From Chryseobacterium arachidis (GTDB lineage: Bacteria; Bacteroidota; Bacteroidia; Flavobacteriales; Weeksellaceae), in the NCBI RefSeq assembly GCF_900129245.1, contig NZ_FQUT01000011.1:1-64000 (forward strand): DNA of 64,000 nt, read 5' to 3'. A program made the position numbers and the translations under genes. Every line of letters starts with the position of its first letter. Position 1 is the stretch's first letter. Shown here piece by piece: positions 43,472 to 51,072 of this stretch. Below the pieces are notes generated by a model. It had not been told where the DNA came from. It saw nothing but the letters and a program-made list of their open reading frames with translations, and ran no database searches.

Positions 43472-45199
43472 TTACCAAAATCTCACGTAAAGTGCAGTTA
43501 ATAAAAGTAACGTTACAACAATTAAAACCAATGTTCTGTTGTCTACTTTGAACATTGATGCATCGATTGCAAATGCTTTCGGGTTCACTTTCGGACCGGC
43601 AAGACTTATCCCAACCATCGTCAGAACCGTGAAGAAGAATGACCAACCCATATTAATCAAAAACGGAATTTCAGTAATGGTGTGAACTACGCCGTTTTCC
43701 AGTTTTTCATAAGTGAAAGCTGTGTACAACCAAGTTTCTTTCCCGAAAATATCCACAGCAAAACTGTTGAAGAAAATCGCCAGAACGAATCCTAAAATTA
43801 CGCCTACCAAAGCTGCAGTTCCGGTTGTTCTTTTCCAGAACATTCCTAAAAGGAACATCGCAAAAACACCCGGACTGATAAATCCTGTATATTTCTGAAT
43901 AAAGGTAAATCCACCTTCACCGCCGATTCCCAAAGCATCTGTCCAAGTGAAAGCCAAAGCAACGAACATCGCAATGATAATCGCCCATCTCCCGGTTCTC
44001 ACCATCTGGATTTCCGTTGCATCAGCCTTCAAATATTTTTTATAAATGTCTAATGTGAAAATCGTTGAGATACTGTTCACTTTCCCTGCCAAAGAAGCAA
44101 CAATTGCCGCCGTCAAAGCCGCTACAGCAAGACCTTTCAGACCAATCGGCAAAAATCCTAATATTGCGGAATAGGCACCGTCTTTCACTCCGTTAAAGCC
44201 AGGTAAGTGACCTTTTGTATACAAAACGTAAGCTGCAATTCCTGGAAGCATAACGATAATCGGCATAAATAATTTAAGGAATCCTGCAAATAAAATTCCG
44301 GTTCTCGCCGTTTTCAAATCAGCTCCCAGAGCTCTTTGCGTGATGTATTGATTGCAACCCCAATAATTTAAATTAACAATCCACTGTCCTGCAAAATACA
44401 TTGCCAATCCTGGAAGAACCACATATTTCTGAACATCAAGATTTTCAGGCATTGCTAAAGTCGTTGTTGTCTTAACCGGTTTTTCAAGCATTAATTTGAA
44501 ATGTTGCGGTGCTTCATTCATCAAGGTCTGAAAACCTGCAAAAGCATTTCCTACAGCCGCTCCGTTGATTCTCTGGTCAACAATCTGAAGTGCCATATAA
44601 ACCGTAGCAAAACCTCCGATAATCAAAACCGCCACCTGAATTACGTCGGTGTAACCGATTACTTTCATACCGCCAAGACCGATTAATAATGCCATTAGAA
44701 GCAATCCAATCATAATGATATGAAGATGACCGCCACCCAACAGCGTATCAATTGCCAAGGCACCCAAATAAAGAATCGAAGTAAGATTGACAATCACATA
44801 TAAAAACAGCCAGAACACCGCCATAATCAGGGAAACCGATTTGTTGTAACGGGTTTCCAGAAATTGCGGCATCGTATAAATTTTGTTTTTAAGATAAATT
44901 GGAATGAACCAAATGGCAATAATGATGAGCGCCAATGCAGCAATCCATTCGTAAGCTGCCACAGCTACACCAACGAAAAATCCTTCGCCGGACATCCCGA
45001 TGAACTGTTCCGCAGAAATATTGGAAGCAATCAAACTTGCTCCAATCGCCCACCAAGTGAGTGAACCTTCCGCAAGAAAATAATCTTTACTGCCTGTTGC
45101 TGCGGATTTTTTCTTTCTGTAAATCCAGATTCCGTAAGACGCTACCACCACAAAATAAATAAGAAATATGATGATATCTATAGTTGCTAAATTTCCCAT
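43472..45199 (-). CDS. SSS-family Na+/sugar symporter
   Basis: A 575-residue inner membrane protein with about 14 helices. SGLT marks: ASNISAEQFIGMSGEGF in TM2, WVVNLNYWGCNQYITQRALGA-like WGCNQYITQRALGA, and LLGMFWKRTTGTAALVG. It should co-transport a sugar with Na+; with araA, araD, araB and a mutarotase in the same run, L-arabinose is the likely cargo, as for the symporter of the Bacteroides ara locus. Three bases behind the mutarotase stop codon; a strong terminator follows. Confidence 0.93.
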   Translation of the reverse strand: MGNLATIDIIIFLIYFVVVASYGIWIYRKKKSAATGSKDYFLAEGSLTWWAIGASLIASNISAEQFIGMSGEGFFVGVAVAAYEWIAALALIIIAIWFIPIYLKNKIYTMPQFLETRYNKSVSLIMAVFWLFLYVIVNLTSILYLGALAIDTLLGGGHLHIIMIGLLLMALLIGLGGMKVIGYTDVIQVAVLIIGGFATVYMALQIVDQRINGAAVGNAFAGFQTLMNEAPQHFKLMLEKPVKTTTTLAMPENLDVQKYVVLPGLAMYFAGQWIVNLNYWGCNQYITQRALGADLKTARTGILFAGFLKLFMPIIVMLPGIAAYVLYTKGHLPGFNGVKDGAYSAILGFLPIGLKGLAVAALTAAIVASLAGKVNSISTIFTLDIYKKYLKADATEIQMVRTGRWAIIIAMFVALAFTWTDALGIGGEGGFTFIQKYTGFISPGVFAMFLLGMFWKRTTGTAALVGVILGFVLAIFFNSFAVDIFGKETWLYTAFTYEKLENGVVHTITEIPFLINMGWSFFFTVLTMVGISLAGPKVNPKAFAIDASMFKVDNRTLVLIVVTLLLLTALYVRFW

Positions 45200-45202
45200 A
45201 CT

Positions 45203-46363
45203 CTACTTCTTAACTGAGAATTTATAAATTGTTTTTGAATGATACTTCTGTCCCGGCTTTAGTTCTGGAGAAGGGAAAGAAACCTGATTTGGAGAATCCG
45301 GAAAATGTTGTGTTTCTAAACAAAAGCCTGTTCTAAATTCATTTTTTCCGCCCGTTTTGGTATTGAATTTTCCATCTAAAAAGTTTCCTGAATAGAATTG
45401 AACGCCCGGTTCATCGGTCAAAACTTCCATTACTCTTCCTGATTCAGGATGATAAACTTTGGCAATGCTTCTCAATCCGCTTCCGTTCAGAATCCAGTTG
45501 TGGTCGTAGCCTTTTCCTTTTTTCAGTTGGTCGTCATCTGCATTGATATCTTTTCCAATTGTTTTTGAAGCTGTGAAATCGAATGCACTTCCCTTCACCG
45601 CTTTTTGCTCACCTGTAGGAATCAGAGTTTCATTAACTGGTGTAAATTTATCCGCATTAATCTGCAATTCGTGGTCAAGAATAGTTTTTGAAAAATTCCC
45701 TGAAAGATTGAAATACGAATGTTGAGTCAAATTCACCACAGTCGGTTTATCGGTTTCCGCTTCGTAAGAAATTTCCAAAGCATTATCATCTGTCAAAGTA
45801 TACAAAACAGTTGTCGTTAATTTTCCAGGATAGCCTTCTTCACCGTCTGCGCTTGTGTAAGTCAGTTTCAAAGTCGGGAATTTTGCATCTTTTACAGGTT
45901 CAATATTCCAGAATTTGGTATGAAACCCTTCTTTTCCTCCGTGAAGACTGTTTGGTCCGTCGTTTTTATCGATATCATAGGTTTTACCTTCCAAAGTAAA
46001 TTTGGCATTGGCAATTCTGTTTCCGTAACGGCCAATCAATGCCCCAAAATAGTAAGGATTTCCGTTGAAATAATCTTCAGGCTTGGTAAATCCTAAAACG
46101 ACATCTTCGTATTTTCCGTTCTTGTCGGGAGCGGTAAGTGAAGTAATAATTCCACCGAAGTTAATGACTTCCAGCTTCATTCCGTTTTTATTGGTCAAAG
46201 TATATTTTTTGATGGAATCGCCTTTTGAAGTGACTCCGTAATCTGAAACCTGTATGTTTTCCATTGTTTCCGGTTGAGTTTTTGATTGATTTTCTTTTTT
46301 ATTGCACCCGAAAATACATAAAACGGCAAAAAGAATTATCAGGTTGATACTTGTTTTTCTCAT
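45203..46363 (-). CDS. galM: Aldose 1-epimerase (mutarotase), lipoprotein
   Basis: A 386-residue galactose mutarotase-like protein with a lipobox (IFGC, then NKKEN), so it sits in the periplasm on a lipid anchor. Active-site residues: histidines in NSLHGGKEGFH and NLTQHSYFNLSG, aspartate in GYDHNWIL and the base glutamate in FCLETQHFPDSPNQ. It interconverts sugar anomers before uptake; in this operon the sugar is probably arabinose. It lies 20 bases after araA and three before the symporter. Confidence 0.94.
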   Translation of the reverse strand: MRKTSINLIILFAVLCIFGCNKKENQSKTQPETMENIQVSDYGVTSKGDSIKKYTLTNKNGMKLEVINFGGIITSLTAPDKNGKYEDVVLGFTKPEDYFNGNPYYFGALIGRYGNRIANAKFTLEGKTYDIDKNDGPNSLHGGKEGFHTKFWNIEPVKDAKFPTLKLTYTSADGEEGYPGKLTTTVLYTLTDDNALEISYEAETDKPTVVNLTQHSYFNLSGNFSKTILDHELQINADKFTPVNETLIPTGEQKAVKGSAFDFTASKTIGKDINADDDQLKKGKGYDHNWILNGSGLRSIAKVYHPESGRVMEVLTDEPGVQFYSGNFLDGKFNTKTGGKNEFRTGFCLETQHFPDSPNQVSFPSPELKPGQKYHSKTIYKFSVKK

Positions 46364-46383
46364 TTTTTAGAAGTTTTGCAAGT

Positions 46384-47880
46384 TTAACGATAATATATTT
46401 CATTCCAGCGAAGTGTGTTCTTAAAATCACGGATTTTTGTATCTTCATCAATAACAAGCGATTCGATGCCTGCAATCTCTGCAAAATCTTCCAATTGTTC
46501 TACGCTGATGTTCTCACTATAACACGTGTGATGCGCTCCACCTGCCAAAATCCACGCTTCAGCTGCTGTGTACAGGTCAGGAAGCGGTTTCCAAAGAACT
46601 CTCGCAACAGGAAGTTTCGGCAACTCTTCGGTGATTTCCAATGCTTTTGTTTTGTTGATTAAAAGTCTGAAATGATTTCCGAAATCCATTAAGGCTGCAT
46701 TTAAAGAATCGATATTTCCTCTCGAATTGAAAACCAGACGAACCGGATCAGCTTTTCCGCCAATTCCCAGTGGATGAATTTCACAAGATGGTTTGTCAAT
46801 CGCCAAAATAGGGTCAACTTCCAACATATGTGAACCTAGAATTGAAGGATTTGAAGGATTCAAATGATACGTATAATCTTCCATAAAGGCATTTCCGCCA
46901 TCCAAACCTTGTCCCATCGTTTTCATCGCACGAACCAAAGCGGCAGTTTTCCAATCGCCTTCTCCGGCAAATCCATACCCTTTTTCCATTAATCTTTGAA
47001 CGGCAATTCCAGGCAATTGTTCCAAGCCGTGAAGATCTTCGAAAGTATCTGAAAAACCTTTAAAATTTCCGTCTTTCAGGAATTTTTCCAAACCTAATTC
47101 AATTCTTGCGGCAACTTCCAGAGATTTTCTGTTTGAACCTCCGGAAAGAAGGGATTCTGCCATTTTGTATGAAGCTTCATATTCTTCAATTAAGGTTTTG
47201 ATTTCGCCATCGCCAATCGAATTGACAACGCTTACCAAATCCCCGATTCCCCAAGTGTTTACCGAAAATCCAAATTTGGTTTCCGCTTCTACTTTATCGC
47301 CATCCGTAACGGCTACAAATCTCATATTATCACCAAAACGGGCGAACTTCGCACCTTGCCAATCATCCCAACCAGCCGCAACTCTAGTCCATTCTCCAAT
47401 CTGTTTCTGAACTCTTTCTTCCGCCCAATGTCCTACGACTACTTTTCTGTTTTTGCGCAGACGGCTTACCATAAATCCGAATTCACGGTCACCGTGCGCT
47501 GCCTGATTCAGGTTCATAAAGTCCATATCCATCGTAGACCACGGAATATCCTGGTTGAATTGCGTATGAAGATGCAACATTGGCTTTTGTAATGCGGTCA
47601 GTCCACGAATCCACATTTTTGCGGGTGAAAACGTATGCATCCAGGTTACGATTCCGATGCAGTCTTTTGCAAAATTGGCAGCTGTAAGTGTTTCAAAGAT
47701 TTCTTCTGTCGTTTTTACGGTTGGCTTCAAAACCACTTTTACAGGAATCTGTGATGAAGCATTGAACGCTTCTACGATTTTCGCTGAATGTTCCGCAACC
47801 TGTGCTAATGTTTCAGGGCCGTATAAATGCTGGCTTCCGGTGATGAACCAGATTTCTTTCGTATTGAGAGGTGTTAACAT
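46384..47880 (-). CDS. araA: L-arabinose isomerase
   Basis: A 498-residue cytoplasmic enzyme turning L-arabinose into L-ribulose. Seen: EIWFITGSQHLYGPETL at the start, WMHTFSPAKMWIRGL, and the metal-binding glutamates and histidines in GFAGEGDWKTAA, FMEDYTYHL, SHMLEVDP and GGAHHTCYSENI. Length and motifs fit the family fully. Third gene of araB-araD-araA-galM-symporter; 208 bases before it hold a repeat. Confidence 0.97.
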   Translation of the reverse strand: MLTPLNTKEIWFITGSQHLYGPETLAQVAEHSAKIVEAFNASSQIPVKVVLKPTVKTTEEIFETLTAANFAKDCIGIVTWMHTFSPAKMWIRGLTALQKPMLHLHTQFNQDIPWSTMDMDFMNLNQAAHGDREFGFMVSRLRKNRKVVVGHWAEERVQKQIGEWTRVAAGWDDWQGAKFARFGDNMRFVAVTDGDKVEAETKFGFSVNTWGIGDLVSVVNSIGDGEIKTLIEEYEASYKMAESLLSGGSNRKSLEVAARIELGLEKFLKDGNFKGFSDTFEDLHGLEQLPGIAVQRLMEKGYGFAGEGDWKTAALVRAMKTMGQGLDGGNAFMEDYTYHLNPSNPSILGSHMLEVDPILAIDKPSCEIHPLGIGGKADPVRLVFNSRGNIDSLNAALMDFGNHFRLLINKTKALEITEELPKLPVARVLWKPLPDLYTAAEAWILAGGAHHTCYSENISVEQLEDFAEIAGIESLVIDEDTKIRDFKNTLRWNEIYYR

Positions 47881-47943
47881 AGTTATAAATGATGATTTAT
47901 AAATGATTATTGATGTTTAATTATATTTTTTAAGCTATTTAAA

Positions 47944-48027
47944 TTGAACCCTTCGGGTTCTGTAGGATTTTGTAACTTTTTTCCATAGGTTTCACCTACG
48001 GCTACTGATATTGAACCCTTCGGGTTC
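47944..48027 (+). repeat. Repeat family C, copy 2 plus a half unit
   Basis: The full 47-base unit is 47981-48027 (AGGT-TTC-ACCT then GAACCC-TTC-GGGTTC). An extra single hairpin GAACCC-TTC-GGGTTC stands before it at 47944-47960. Same unit as 30991-31037. Confidence 0.8.
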
Positions 48028-48088
48028 GTAGTCTTCTATGGAATGATGACAATTGCCAAAAGCTAAAAGCCATTCGCCAGAAGCCAAA

Positions 48089-48787
48089 CTACTGTCCGTA
48101 ATAGGCATTTTTGCCGTGTTTTCGTTCGTAATGTTTTTTGATCAATGAATCTTTCAAACGAGGTGCGTTCGGATTAATTTGCCTTGTGAGATAAGCCATC
48201 TCGGCGATAGTTTCTAGAACTTTGCTATTGTAAACGGCTTTTTCAGCATTTTTTCCCCAAGTGAACGGTCCGTGATTTCCGATGAGTACCATTTCCACTT
48301 CTTCGTAAGACAAGTTCTTTTCTTTGAAACAATCCAGAATCTGGATTCCGGTGTTGTATTCATAATTTCCTTCGATTAAATCGTCTCGCATCGGCGGTGC
48401 GCATGGAATATCTGAGGTTAAATGGTCTGCGTGGGTTGTTCCAAAAATCGGAATGTCCAACTGCGCCTGTGCCCAAGCTACGGAATAGATGGCGTGTGTA
48501 TGTGAGATTCCACCGATGTTTTCCCAGTTTTTGTAGAGATAAGCGTGGGTTTTGGTATCGGAAGATGGTCTTAAATTTCCTTCCACCACATTGGCATCGT
48601 AATCTAAAATCACAATGTCTTCCGGTTTCAATAATTCGTAAGGAACACCGCTCGGTTTGATGGCAAAGATTCCTTTGTCACGGTCAACGGCGCTTACGTT
48701 CCCGAATGTGTAAACGACCAGCTTCAATGCATCGAGCTGCATATTGGCTTCGTAACATTCTCGTTTTAATTCTTTATAGATGCTCAT
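48089..48787 (-). CDS. araD: L-ribulose-5-phosphate 4-epimerase
   Basis: A 232-residue class II aldolase-fold enzyme making D-xylulose-5-phosphate. Zinc histidines are in GGISHTHAIYSVAW and near LIGNHGPFTWGK; other marks are FGNVSAVDRDKGIFAIKPSG and FGTTHADHL. Normal length. It follows araB on the strand, with 368 bases of repeats between, and precedes araA. Confidence 0.97.
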   Translation of the reverse strand: MSIYKELKRECYEANMQLDALKLVVYTFGNVSAVDRDKGIFAIKPSGVPYELLKPEDIVILDYDANVVEGNLRPSSDTKTHAYLYKNWENIGGISHTHAIYSVAWAQAQLDIPIFGTTHADHLTSDIPCAPPMRDDLIEGNYEYNTGIQILDCFKEKNLSYEEVEMVLIGNHGPFTWGKNAEKAVYNSKVLETIAEMAYLTRQINPNAPRLKDSLIKKHYERKHGKNAYYGQ

Positions 48788-48807
48788 TTATTTAATTTTT
48801 AAACTTT

Positions 48808-48868
48808 CGTTTGTCATTCCGTAGGAATCTCTACAAAGCTTGCTTAGATTCCTACGGAATGACAAACG
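48808..48868. repeat. Perfect 23-bp palindromic element
   Basis: The arms 48808-48830 and 48846-48868 are exact inverse complements (core GTCATTCCGTAGGAATCT) and enclose 15 bases. It is the most perfect stem in the window. It lies upstream of araD. The core word is, from memory, frequent in flavobacterial spacers. Confidence 0.85.
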
Positions 48869-48905
48869 TCCTGGTTATAATCTTCTCCTATTTGACGCTG
48901 AATCT

Positions 48906-48990
48906 GCAGCCCGGCTTGAGCGGAAATCCTTTTTTGCATTGGAAAAGCCCTGGCAAAAAAGATTGGGAGCGGAAGACGGATAAAGCTGCC
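48906..48990 (+). repeat. Repeat family A, copy 3
   Basis: Starts GCAGCCCGGCTTGAGCGG and ends ACGGATAAAGCTGCC, with outer pairing GCAGC/GCTGC and inner pairing TTTTTTGC/GCAAAAAA. It matches 33557-33635 almost base by base at both ends, while the middle differs but stays complementary. Confidence 0.8.
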
Positions 48991-49052
48991 ATAATAATTT
49001 TAGTTATTGGTTGATAGTTGTTGGTTGATGGTTTTTAAATGATTGTAATTAT

Positions 49053-49136
49053 TTAACAGGTCGCCTCTACAAGGCTCTCTTTGTGATGATAATATTTACA
49101 TATTTGCTATTAACAGGGCGCTCCTACGGAGCTTTT
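49053..49136 (+). repeat. Repeat family B, copy 2
   Basis: TTAACAGG, then GCCTC-TAC-AAGGC, spacer, TTAACAGG, then GCTCC-TAC-GGAGC and TTTT. Same order and size as 33391-33473; one base of the first stem is changed. Confidence 0.78.
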
Positions 49137-49155
49137 CTGCTTTAACTTCTATCAA

Positions 49156-50853
49156 CTATAAACTTTCAACCGTCAACTTTTTCTTTGATTTGATATTGTT
49201 TTCTGTGAAATCTGCGAGAATCTGATATTGTTTCATAAATTCTGCATATTTTTCTACTTTTTCCACTTGTGGAAAATATTCTGCTTCGAAATCGGAGCCC
49301 ATTTTTTGACTGGCTTCCTGAACAGTCAGGTAAATTCCAGCCGTAACAGCCGCATAAATGGCTGCACCCAAAGCCGGAGCCTGGTCTGATTCCGCCACTA
49401 CAATCGGCATATTAAGAACGTTGGCCAACGTCTGCATAATGAAAGGGGATTTTCTGGCAACGCCACCAATTCCGATTACTTTTTCGATTTTTACGCCTTC
49501 TTCTTCGAAACGGTCAACGATTTTTTTGGCTCCGAAGCAAATCGCATTCACCAAAGCTTTGAAAATATGCGGTGCTTTTGTCCCCAATGAAAGGTTGCTG
49601 ATCGCCATTTTCAGTTCCTGATTGGCATCTGGCGTTCTTCTTCCGTTAATCCAATCCAACGCAATCGGAACAACTTCCGAAAGTGGAATTTTTTCCGCTT
49701 CCAAAGTGAGATTGTGAATAAGATTGTTCTCTATTTCTTCTTTTAGCAACTGCTTTTGATTTTCATCAATGAGATTGGAATTCATCAGAATATTGTGTGT
49801 AGGCCAAGTCAGAATATCTTTGTACCACGCCAAAACATCACCAAATGCAGATTGCCCCGCTTCCAATCCCATCAATCCCGGAATCACGGAACCATCGACC
49901 TGTCCGCAGATTCCTTTAACCGTTTTGTCGCCGATGATTTCGTTGGGAGCGACCATAATATCGCAGGTTGACGTTCCCATAATTCTGATTAGTGTATTTT
50001 CCTCTACTTTTGCTCCCACCGCTCCGGAATGAGCGTCGAAAGTTCCGACAGCAATTACCGTATTGGTCGTTAAGCCCAATTTTGTTGCCCATTCTTCATT
50101 CAGATTTCCGGCAACTTCATCGGACGTGTAGGTTTTATCGTACAACCTGTCGCGAAGTTCTGCCAGTGAAGAATCCAGCTGACCGAGAAATTCTTTGGAA
50201 GGAAGTCCATCCCACGATTCGTGCCACATTGCTTTGTGACCAGCTGCACAACGGCTTCTTTTAAATGTTGCTAAATCCTGGTTATCGGAAAGTAAAAAGG
50301 TAAGGTAATCGCAATGTTCCATCCAGCTGTATGCTGCATTTTTCACCGCTTCATCTTCTCTGTTAATATGAAGAATTTTTGCCCAAAACCATTCGGAGGA
50401 ATAGATTCCGCCTTCAAATTTTGTATAATCTTCACCGCCCCAGTTTCTTGCCAGATGGTTGATTTCCTCAGCTTCGTTGATGGAAGTATGGTCTTTCCAC
50501 AGCACCATCATTGCATTAGGATTTTCTGAAAATTCAGGCAAAAGTGATAAGGCAATTCCATCCTTATTCACGGGAAGCGGTGACGAACCTGTCGTATCAA
50601 TACAAATACTGGCGATATTTTCCGGCGCAACGCCACTTTCTTTGACAACGGTTGAAATGGTTTTTTCCAAACCTTCGATGTGGTCGAGCGGATGCTGACG
50701 AAATTGGTTTTCTTCCGGCTTGCAGAACTTTCCTTCTTTCCATCTTTGGTAATAGCTTACGGAAGTTGCCAGTTCTGCCCCGTTTTCCGTATCAATCAAA
50801 ACGGCCCGAACAGAGTCTGTTCCGTAGTCTAAGCCGATAACGTATTTTTTCAT
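49156..50853 (-). CDS. araB: Ribulokinase
   Basis: A 565-residue FGGY-family kinase that phosphorylates L-ribulose. Seen: YVIGLDYGTDSVRAVLID (phosphate 1), SICIDTTGSSPLPV, GTFDAHSGAVGAKV (about 270-283), GLEAGQSAFGDVLAWY and GIGGVARKSPFIMQTLAN with APALGAAIYAA near the C terminus. Full length. First gene of araB-araD-araA-galM-symporter. Its 219-base upstream region holds a -7 element and an AraR-like operator, so the leader would be about 135 bases. Confidence 0.97.
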   Translation of the reverse strand: MKKYVIGLDYGTDSVRAVLIDTENGAELATSVSYYQRWKEGKFCKPEENQFRQHPLDHIEGLEKTISTVVKESGVAPENIASICIDTTGSSPLPVNKDGIALSLLPEFSENPNAMMVLWKDHTSINEAEEINHLARNWGGEDYTKFEGGIYSSEWFWAKILHINREDEAVKNAAYSWMEHCDYLTFLLSDNQDLATFKRSRCAAGHKAMWHESWDGLPSKEFLGQLDSSLAELRDRLYDKTYTSDEVAGNLNEEWATKLGLTTNTVIAVGTFDAHSGAVGAKVEENTLIRIMGTSTCDIMVAPNEIIGDKTVKGICGQVDGSVIPGLMGLEAGQSAFGDVLAWYKDILTWPTHNILMNSNLIDENQKQLLKEEIENNLIHNLTLEAEKIPLSEVVPIALDWINGRRTPDANQELKMAISNLSLGTKAPHIFKALVNAICFGAKKIVDRFEEEGVKIEKVIGIGGVARKSPFIMQTLANVLNMPIVVAESDQAPALGAAIYAAVTAGIYLTVQEASQKMGSDFEAEYFPQVEKVEKYAEFMKQYQILADFTENNIKSKKKLTVESL

Positions 50854-50993
50854 TAACGAAAGTGATTTATTTTGATTATTGTTTTTAGCTCTTTTTAAAA
50901 TAATTGATGCAATGGATTACATTCTACAAAGATTTTTCATTAAGTTTTCATTTACCTTAAAGAATTCTCCCGTTTTCTGTTTAAGAGCTAAAA

Positions 50994-51001
50994 CAAATAT
51001 A
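50994..51001 (-). promoter_or_regulatory. -7 element of the ara operon
   Basis: On the minus strand TATATTTG, a full match to TAnnTTTG. It stands 14 bases from the operator-like site 51016-51038, exactly as in the GH3 promoter. Confidence 0.6.
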
Positions 51002-51015
51002 AGATTCTATTTTAA

Positions 51016-51038
51016 ATAAATGTAATATTTACACTTAA
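51016..51038 (-). promoter_or_regulatory. Putative AraR operator before araB
   Basis: On the plus strand ATAAATGT, seven bases, ACACTTAA; in gene direction TTAAGTGT-N7-ACATTTAT. Both arms are identical to the site at 55883-55905. It would cover the -33 region of the promoter. Confidence 0.7.
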
Positions 51039-51072
51039 TTTTAAATTATCCTTTATCTATGGTAGTTTGAAG

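Noticed and set aside
48811..49014. 67-residue plus-strand frame
   Set aside because: It is a translation of the palindrome and repeat A copy 3; other copies do not keep the frame.
30991..49136. CRISPR array
   Set aside because: The hairpin repeats are few, far apart and without regular spacers; no cas gene is in the window.
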